Shown here one piece after another: positions 6,174-8,048 of a DNA stretch of 8,048 bases. Position numbers and translations under genes: made by a program. Every line of letters begins with the position of its first letter. Position 1 is the stretch's first letter. The DNA comes from Acidobacteriota bacterium (lineage in GTDB: Bacteria > Acidobacteriota > Terriglobia > Terriglobales > Acidobacteriaceae), in NCBI GenBank assembly GCA_021798655.1, contig JAJZFE010000126.1:1-8048 (forward strand), in the 5' to 3' direction. The notes beneath the pieces are model-generated. The model was not told where the DNA came from, made no database searches, and saw only the letters and a program-made list of their open reading frames with translations.

Positions 6174-6185
6174 CGTGGCTGTCGC

Positions 6186-6860
6186 ATGAGTGGCGGTAGA
6201 ATGGAGTTACACGTGAAACTGGGACCTCTCGCACTACTGCACAAATTTTCGGCTACGTTGTTTGCTGTCCTGAAGCCCCTGGGGGTTTGGGGGGTGGGCG
6301 GGCTGGCGCTGCTGGACTCGGCGCTGATTCCGATTCCGGGGTCGATGGACAGCGTGATTGTGGGGTACGTCCACGCGCAGCCGCACAAGTTTCTGCTGTA
6401 TTGCCTGATGGCTGCGGGGGCCTCGACGCTGGGGTCGCTGGTGCCGTTCTACCTGGGGCGTGCGGGCGGGGAGTTGTTCCTGCTGAAGCGGGTGGATCGC
6501 GAGCGGTATGAGCGGATGCGCGACCGCTTTGAGCGGCAGGAGTTTTTTGCGATTCTGATTCCGTCGCTGGGGCCGCCGCCGACGCCGCTGAAGGTGTTTC
6601 AGTTTGCAGCTGGCGTGTTTGAGATGCGGACTGCGCCGTTTCTGCTGGCGACGTTTTGCGGAAAGGTGACGCAGTACACGGCGTTCGCGCTGCTGACGAT
6701 CTGGTTTGGGCCGGCGCTGGTGCATGAGCTGCGCGAGGCGGTGAAGGACCATCGGAGCGTGGTGGTGAGCGTTTCGGTCGCGGCGCTGCTGTGGCTGGCG
6801 TTCTATGTGGTGCGGAAGGTGTTCGACCGGCGCAAAGGCGAAGCGCTGCCGGGCGAGTAG
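6186..6860 (+). CDS. DedA / VTT-domain (YqaA-like) membrane protein
   Basis: An integral membrane protein of the DedA/SNARE-associated superfamily. Studied members are linked to lipid-carrier or phospholipid movement across membranes and envelope homeostasis; this member's substrate is unknown. Visible signatures are LLDSALIPIPGSMDSVIVGY (re-entrant segment, about 42-61), GRAGGE (91-96), and the IPSLGPPPTPLKVFQFAAG segment (125-143) with the proline-rich motif typical of YqaA-like proteins. A C-terminal helix (190-210) precedes a basic end. The start is uncertain. The ATG at 6186 gives 224 residues but has no ribosome binding site. The ATG at 6201 is similar. A GTG at 6213 has GGAG six bases upstream and may be the true start (215 residues). 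The 12-base gap suggests co-transcription with the upstream cofactor gene, although no functional link is evident. Confidence 0.85.
   Translation: MSGGRMELHVKLGPLALLHKFSATLFAVLKPLGVWGVGGLALLDSALIPIPGSMDSVIVGYVHAQPHKFLLYCLMAAGASTLGSLVPFYLGRAGGELFLLKRVDRERYERMRDRFERQEFFAILIPSLGPPPTPLKVFQFAAGVFEMRTAPFLLATFCGKVTQYTAFALLTIWFGPALVHELREAVKDHRSVVVSVSVAALLWLAFYVVRKVFDRRKGEALPGE
6197..6202 (+). promoter_or_regulatory. Candidate -10 element inside the 5' end of the DedA-like frame
   Basis: TAGAAT matches five of six -10 consensus bases. If used, transcription would begin near 6209 and only the GTG at 6213 could serve as the start, but the GGAG at 6203-6206 would then be outside the mRNA. The two readings conflict, so this is tentative. 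Confidence 0.25.
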
Positions 6861-6862
6861 CC

Positions 6863-7065
6863 GGGGTACCCCCTACCCCCCCCTATTTTTGCTTGATCTC
6901 TGGAATCAACGAGTTACGCGGTGTTGTGGCTGCAAAATATTGATTGCAGAGATTTTAGGGGCATAATATTCAAAAGATTGGGGTTACGGGTGGATTGGCT
7001 GTAAGCTGTTGATTGCAGATGGCTTACGGCTATAATATTCAAACGATTGGGGTTAGGGTCGTTTG
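6863..7065. repeat. Intergenic tandem repeat, 69-bp period, headed by GGGGTACCCC
   Basis: Three bases after the DedA-like stop lies the palindrome GGGGTACCCC (6863-6872), then a C-rich run and CTATTTTTG. Two well-matched 48-base blocks follow at 6942-6989 and 7011-7058, both opening GATTGCAGA, containing ATAATATTCAAA and GATTGGGGTTA, and differing at only about 11 positions. The bases before each block also align (GGCTG then AA, then TTGATTGCAGA), giving a 69-bp period from about 6928. Each unit seems to be two diverged halves of about 34-35 bases (AATATT ... GATT ... AGGG / TTACGG). A partial third unit (GAGTTACGCGG) precedes the array. A 69-codon minus frame over this array (6914-7123) only reflects the 23-codon period and is not called. 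Confidence 0.8.
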
Positions 7066-7098
7066 CTTTCCAAGGCCGTTGTGCCGAAGCGAGGAAGA

Positions 7099-7175
7099 CG
7101 CAGATTCCCTTCGGGAATGACAAGCAAAGGGGGATGAGTCCAAGCAGATTCCTCCGCTGCGCTACGGGATGACAA
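7099..7175. repeat. Two copies of a hairpin-forming dispersed repeat (GCAGATTCC type)
   Basis: Copy 1 (7100-7123) opens GCAGATTCCC and closes GGGAATGACAA, forming the hairpin ATTCCC-TTC-GGGAAT (7104-7118). Copy 2 (7144-7175) opens GCAGATTCCTCCGC and closes CTACGGGATGACAA, with a longer GC-rich insert between the arms. The shared ends and variable middle are typical of REP-like units. Two worse copies lie near 7500 and 7553. Confidence 0.65.
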
Positions 7176-7225
7176 GATCCTAAAGCATGGGCGACTAGAC
7201 CTTGGAGAAAACGGCTTTCGTGGTT

Positions 7226-7244
7226 GGGGTGGGCTGGGTTGGGG
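7226..7244 (+). other. Potential G-quadruplex 1
   Basis: Four runs of three or four G with loops T, CT and TT on the plus strand. The pattern meets the standard G-quadruplex rule; folding is not shown. Confidence 0.5.
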
Positions 7245-7250
7245 AGTCGG

Positions 7251-7292
7251 TTTTGAGTTTTGAGTTGCCAGTTTTCAGTTGCCCGTTGCCGG
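7251..7292. repeat. Short tandem repeat, 7-bp period, six units
   Basis: The units read TTTTGAG, TTTTGAG, TTGCCAG, TTTTCAG, TTGCCCG and TTGCCGG, without a break. All begin TT and end G, and vary between a TTTT and a TTGCC form. It lies in the gene-free region before the TonB-like gene. Confidence 0.75.
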
Positions 7293-7381
7293 TGCTTGCC
7301 CTATTTCTATTGTAGCGAGTGGCGTGGGGTGAATGTGTTTTTTGTTTTGAGGGGGTAAGGTGTTGGCGGGGAGTGGGTTAT

Positions 7382-7405
7382 GGGTTTTGGGTGAGGGGTT
7401 GGGGG
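7382..7405 (+). other. Potential G-quadruplex 2
   Basis: Plus-strand G runs of 3, 3, 4 and 5 separated by TTTT, TGA and TT. It also meets the standard pattern and lies one base before TTGACA. Confidence 0.5.
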
Positions 7406-7466
7406 TTGACAGGGGGAGTTTGGCGGGAAATTCGCGAGAAAAAAATCCAGGGGCTTGTTCAGCTAC

Positions 7467-7499
7467 GAGAGAGGAGATAGGGAGAGAGGAGAGAGCGGA
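7467..7499. other. Purine-rich tract
   Basis: GA-rich run of about 33 bases on the plus strand, interrupted only by a T and a C. It is a low-complexity sequence with mirror-like GAGAG blocks. Confidence 0.5.
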
Positions 7500-7578
7500 C
7501 GCAGATTCCCTGCCGGAGTGACGAACAAAGACAGGTAATAGCAAGTGAAAAGACGCTGGTTCCCTGCGGGTGAGAGGC
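7500..7578. repeat. Degraded copies of the GCAGATTCC-type repeat
   Basis: CGCAGATTCCC then GAGTGACGAACAAAG (7500-7530) matches the units at 7100 and 7144. ACGCTGGTTCCC then GGGTGAGAGG (7553-7577) is a weaker relative. The base pairing between the arms is partly lost. Confidence 0.5.
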
Positions 7579-7745
7579 CGTGGAAGGGCTGAAGGCGTCG
7601 GGTTTGCTTCGGTTGCACTGGGTTCGCGATGAGGGAGCTGTGGCGAGGCGGTTGTGATGAGAGAATGTGTTGAGCCGGTTTTGAGACTGAGACTGGTGCG
7701 GCGCAACATTCCTGCTGGAAGAAGCGTCAGAGACCCTAGTACCCG

Positions 7746-8048
7746 ATGCCGACGAGCACCCATCCGCCAGACCCAAATCGTATTGACGCAGAGACCGAGC
7801 CGCAGACGCAGCCGGTAGAGACGAGTTTTGCCGTGGCACCGCAGGGTGCCGACGGGCAGTTGCATGTGGTGCCGCCGACGCCGCAGCCGAGCGGGCCGGT
7901 GCGCATCCGCACGAGCCGCTACGGCGAGCTCGACGAGCATGAGCTGATACACATGCTCGACTCGATTGAGGACGAGCTGGCGCGGCGGCGGTTTCGCGAG
8001 TCGCTGTACATCTCGTTCTTCGTCTGCGTGGCGCTGGCGTGGATGCTG
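7746..8048 (+). CDS. Probable TonB energy transducer (N-terminal 101 codons; 3' end outside window)
   Basis: Likely an inner-membrane TonB-like protein that would pass proton-motive energy to outer-membrane receptors. Only the N-terminus is visible. It has a roughly 85-residue cytoplasmic, Pro/Gln/Thr-rich head, then SRYGELDEHELIHMLDSIED (57-76), a basic stretch ARRRFRES (79-86) and the beginning of a membrane helix (LYISFFVCVALAWML) cut by the edge. This head-plus-helix arrangement resembles acidobacterial TonB-like proteins, but the diagnostic Pro-rich spacer and C-terminal TonB domain are outside the window. The ATG at 7746 is forced from upstream by an in-frame TAG at 7737; no clear ribosome binding site precedes it. 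Another single-pass membrane protein cannot be excluded. Confidence 0.6.
   Translation, partial: MPTSTHPPDPNRIDAETEPQTQPVETSFAVAPQGADGQLHVVPPTPQPSGPVRIRTSRYGELDEHELIHMLDSIEDELARRRFRESLYISFFVCVALAWML

Larger units (their letters stand above)
7293..7745. other. Gene-free G-rich region upstream of the TonB-like gene
   Basis: No credible coding frame is present. Long minus-strand frames here (7275-7952 and 7459-7839) are Pro/Ser/Arg-rich with no family resemblance and arise because the plus strand is G-rich and poor in C. The region contains a perfect TTGACA (7406-7411) without a good -10 at 17 bases, a second G-quadruplex, a purine tract, and degraded dispersed-repeat copies. The promoter of the TonB-like gene should be here but I cannot place it. 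Confidence 0.5.

Noticed and set aside
5518..6234. Pro/Ser/Ala-rich minus frames opposite the MogA/MoaB-type gene
   Set aside because: Low-complexity mirror of a GC-rich gene with complete catalytic motifs on the plus strand.
6942..7058. CRISPR array
   Set aside because: Only two clear units, the spacer-like parts are themselves similar, and no cas gene is in the window.
6914..7123. 69-codon minus frame with internally repeated peptides
   Set aside because: The 69-bp tandem repeat is a multiple of three, so any open frame through it looks like a repetitive protein; no ribosome binding site or family supports it.
7275..7952. 225-codon minus frame overlapping the TonB-like start
   Set aside because: Composition is Pro/Ser/Arg/Leu low complexity and it crosses repeats and G-quadruplex tracts. 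The plus-strand TonB-like frame explains its end better.

Overview
The window looks like a chromosomal segment from an acidobacterium of the Terriglobia/Acidobacteriaceae type (Granulicella, Terriglobus, Edaphobacter and relatives). The assignment is an inference. It rests on a stand-alone DUF3738/TIGR03435 protein (a family expanded in soil Acidobacteriota), a TonB-like protein of the kind seen in that phylum, high GC with strong third-position G/C bias, and intergenic repeats of a style I associate with these genomes. I see no transposase, integrase, phage gene, CRISPR array, tRNA or rRNA.

Layout, left to right. Positions 1-800 (minus strand) hold the N-terminal third of ribonuclease R, cut by the window edge. 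A divergent 304-base gap follows. Next comes a 58-residue secreted-peptide gene (1105-1281), then a seven-transmembrane protein with a cytoplasmic tail (1380-2324) that ends at a strong intrinsic terminator. A 330-base gap rich in small hairpins follows. Then come a DUF457/YdjM-type membrane metal-dependent hydrolase with an extra C-terminal domain (2715-4025) and a DUF6580-type small membrane protein (4092-4625). The DUF3738 exported protein (4804-5592) has its own terminator. A MogA/MoaB-type molybdopterin adenylyltransferase (5664-6173) and a DedA/VTT-domain membrane protein (6186-6860) follow 12 bases apart. The next 885 bases are repeat-rich and gene-free: a 69-bp tandem array, hairpin-type dispersed repeats, a 7-bp tandem array, two potential G-quadruplexes and a purine tract. 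The window ends inside the N-terminus of a probable TonB energy transducer (7746-8048).

The genes do not form one pathway. Most are housekeeping or envelope genes in short units. The part least explained by known biology is the small secreted cysteine-pair peptide directly upstream of an orphan seven-helix membrane protein with receptor-like topology (N-out, C-in). Related sequence motifs sit in the two gaps flanking the peptide gene. A peptide/receptor or peptide/export relationship is my inference from layout only.
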